From DATKLX01 sp035542155 (lineage in GTDB: Bacteria; Chloroflexota; Anaerolineae; Anaerolineales; Anaerolineaceae): 7,777 bases of DNA. Where the stretch lies: assembly GCA_035542155.1 (NCBI GenBank), contig DATKLX010000108.1:1-7777 (forward strand), in the 5' to 3' direction. Below the pieces are notes generated by a model. The model had not been told where the DNA came from, searched no databases, and saw only the letters and a list, made by a program, of their open reading frames with translations. Positions 6,221 through 7,777 of this stretch are shown piece by piece (position 1 is the first letter of the stretch; every line of letters begins with the position of its first letter). A program made the position numbers and the translations under genes.

Positions 6221-6241
6221 TTTACCTGACCGGCAAGTAAA
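6221..6241. promoter_or_regulatory. Operator-like palindrome 2 (TetR-type)
   Basis: A 21-bp palindrome with 8 of 10 arm positions matching: left arm TTTACCTGAC (6221-6230), right arm GGCAAGTAAA (6232-6241). Its right arm repeats the half-site of the preceding inverted repeat (GGTAAGTAA against GGCAAGTAA) exactly 20 bp downstream. This places both on the same face of the helix to within about a tenth of a turn. It probably forms a tandem operator with the site just upstream. Confidence 0.55.
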
Positions 6242-6275
6242 GGGTAGGGTTCGGGTAAGACCTGTAGTCTTCTAC

Positions 6276-6306
6276 ACAAATCCACCTTTCGGTGGAATTT
6301 GTTTTT
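6276..6306 (+). terminator. Intrinsic terminator-like hairpin inside the leader of the membrane fusion protein gene
   Basis: The left arm ACAAATCCACC (6276-6286) pairs with the right arm GGTGGAATTTGT (6291-6302) around a TTTC loop, with a single bulged A at 6297. The 11-bp stem runs straight into TTTTT (6302-6306). The shape fits a rho-independent terminator with a short U-tract. It is downstream of the promoter at 6160 and upstream of the start codon at 6355, so it could end a short RNA of about 110 bases or act as an attenuator. Confidence 0.6.
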
Positions 6307-6354
6307 AAAAAAACACATCGAGCACATCTTGTCAGAATGAATGGAAGAAACGCT

Positions 6355-7777
6355 ATGAAAGTATCACGAATTGTGTGGATTGGGGTGGTGATTCTTCTCC
6401 TGGCGGGAGGGGGATACTACCTGTATACTCGACAGCAAACGGCCCAGGCGGCCGCCCAAAGTGCCTACGACACCGAGGTGGCGAAAAAAGGCGACCTGAC
6501 GGCAACGGTTGGGGCGACCGGGACCGTGCGGGCAAACCAGACGGTTACGCTGAACTGGCAGACGACCGGCCAGGTCTCCAAGATCAGCGTCCAGCTCGAT
6601 CAAAAGGTGGAGAAGGACCAGGTCCTGGCGGAGCTGGATCCAGGCAGCCTTCCCCAGAACGTGATCCTTGCCCGGGCCGACCTGGTCAATGCCCAGCGCG
6701 CCCTGGATAATCTAAAAACCTCCACGAGCGCGCAGACGCAGGCGCAACTGGCCGTCGTCCAGGCGCGGAAAGGGCTGGATGACGCCAAACAGCACCGGCT
6801 CAACCTGGATTACCGCTCCACCCCCGACCAGATCGCCGCGGCGAACGCCAACTACATCCTGGCGCAAGACGAGGTTGACCGCCTGCAGGGGTATTACGAT
6901 ACCGTCACGAGCCGGCCGGAGGACGATCCAGCCCGCGCCCTGGCGCTGGCCAACCTGGAAAACGCGAAGAAAAAGCGCGACAAGGCTCTGATCAACCTCA
7001 ACTGGTATAAGGGCAAGGCCGATCCAAAAGACATCGCCGAGGCCGACGCAAACGTTTCCGTGGCCCAATCCAGGCTGGAAGATGCGCAGCGCGAGTACGA
7101 GCGCCTGAGGAACGGCGCGGACCCGCAGGACATCGCCGCCGCCGAGGCGAAAGTGGATGCAATCCAGGCCACGCTCGACACGGCGTATATAAAAGCTCCG
7201 TTCGCAGGGTCGATGACCGCGGTCAACGTTATGGTGGGCGACCAGGCATCCGGCGAACTTTCCTCGGCAGGCCCGGCGGGCGGAGCCGGCTCCGCCTCGA
7301 GCGCAACCGCCTCCTATGCTTTCCGCATCGACGATCTTTCCCGTCTGCTGGTGGATGTTCCCGTCTCCGAGGTAGATATCAACCGGATCGAGGTCGGCCA
7401 GCCAGTGACCCTCACCTTTGACGCTATCCCCGAGAAAAGCTATAACGGCAAGGTGACTGAGGTGGCGCGGGTCGGCCAGACCGTACAGGGCGGGGTCAAT
7501 TTTACCGTGACCGTCGAGTTGACCGACGCAGACGACGCAGTACGCCCGGGGATGACCGCCGCGGTGAACATCGTCGCGACGCAGCTCCACGATGTGCTTC
7601 TGGTACCCAACCGGGCCGTGCGCGTTCGCAACGGCAAGCGAGTCGTGTATCTGTTGAAAAACAACCAGGCCAGCGCGGTAGACATCACTATCGGGGCAAC
7701 CTCCGACACCTACAGCCAGTTGATCGGCGGCGACGTTCATGAAGACGACGCGATCATCCTCAACCCGCCGGCGGAGT
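6355..7777 (+). CDS. HlyD/MacA-type membrane fusion (efflux adaptor) protein, 3' end cut by window
   Basis: The reading frame stays open for 474 codons to the window edge, so the protein is incomplete. It would be anchored in the cytoplasmic membrane by a helix at about residues 5-24 and link a transporter to the outside, usually an ABC (MacB-like) or RND pump encoded next door. Order of parts: first lipoyl half around residues 70-96 (GQVSKISVQLDQKVEKDQVL), a long helical hairpin about 100-275, second lipoyl half from 277 (AYIKAPFAGSMTAVNV), then the beta-barrel and membrane-proximal region. The helical part holds four units of about 33 residues, each headed by a proline (P157, P192, P224, P257). 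A Gly/Ser/Ala-rich loop fills 299-320. GGAAG at 6343-6347 supports ATG 6355; an in-frame ATG at 6337 lacks a ribosome-binding site. No pump gene is visible, so the substrate is unknown. Confidence 0.88.
   Translation, partial: MKVSRIVWIGVVILLLAGGGYYLYTRQQTAQAAAQSAYDTEVAKKGDLTATVGATGTVRANQTVTLNWQTTGQVSKISVQLDQKVEKDQVLAELDPGSLPQNVILARADLVNAQRALDNLKTSTSAQTQAQLAVVQARKGLDDAKQHRLNLDYRSTPDQIAAANANYILAQDEVDRLQGYYDTVTSRPEDDPARALALANLENAKKKRDKALINLNWYKGKADPKDIAEADANVSVAQSRLEDAQREYERLRNGADPQDIAAAEAKVDAIQATLDTAYIKAPFAGSMTAVNVMVGDQASGELSSAGPAGGAGSASSATASYAFRIDDLSRLLVDVPVSEVDINRIEVGQPVTLTFDAIPEKSYNGKVTEVARVGQTVQGGVNFTVTVELTDADDAVRPGMTAAVNIVATQLHDVLLVPNRAVRVRNGKRVVYLLKNNQASAVDITIGATSDTYSQLIGGDVHEDDAIILNPPAE

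Noticed and set aside
6242..6256. Possible G-quadruplex (GGG repeats)
   Set aside because: Only three GGG runs are present (GGGTAGGGTTCGGG); a fourth is needed for a standard intramolecular quadruplex.
6712..7740. A 342-codon open frame on the - strand opposite the membrane fusion protein gene
   Set aside because: It is antisense to a well-supported coding frame with clear HlyD-family motifs. It shows no recognisable domain, and long antisense frames are common in GC-rich genes.

Overview
The window carries ordinary bacterial genes packed on the + strand. It holds one insertion sequence, one small uncharacterised gene, a complete four-gene osmoprotectant-type ABC transporter operon, a sixA phosphatase gene, and the first 474 codons of a membrane fusion protein gene that runs off the right edge. 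The DNA is moderately GC-rich, apart from an AT-rich promoter island near 6120-6310. The substrate-binding lipoprotein has a Thr/Ala/Pro/Ser-rich spacer right after its lipobox cysteine, and the membrane fusion protein carries proline-headed coiled-coil repeats. Both are styles I associate with Chloroflexota (Anaerolineae-like) genomes. That assignment is an inference; no rRNA or marker gene is present to confirm it.

Layout. 1-1652: an IS4-superfamily, IS1634-like transposase with an apparently intact DDE core; the element's left end lies outside the window or is not recognisable. 1677-2024: a 115-residue unnamed protein starting only 24 bp after the transposase stop. 2116-5506: the transporter operon in the order permease, lipoprotein, ATPase (with one C-terminal CBS-like region), second permease. 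A palindrome precedes it, and a strong hairpin sits between the first permease and the lipoprotein gene. 5593-6090: sixA, preceded by a plausible promoter and an 8-bp perfect inverted repeat in its leader. 6091-6354: a regulatory interval with a near-consensus sigma-70 promoter, two palindromic TetR-like operator candidates immediately downstream of the -10, several overlapping small hairpins and a terminator-like hairpin, all before the next start codon. 6355-7777: a HlyD/MacA-type membrane fusion protein, incomplete at the right edge.

How the genes work together. The four transporter genes would form one importer: the lipoprotein captures a quaternary-ammonium-type solute outside the membrane, two different permeases form the channel, and the ATPase drives uptake, with the CBS region as a possible sensor. 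The membrane fusion protein probably opens an efflux operon whose pump would be encoded beyond the window. SixA appears to be independently expressed.

I see no strong evidence of a wholly new system. The most interesting part is the control region at 6155-6310, which combines a strong promoter, tandem operator-like palindromes and an internal terminator ahead of the efflux gene. No gene-free stretch exceeds 300 bases; no tRNA, rRNA or CRISPR array was seen.
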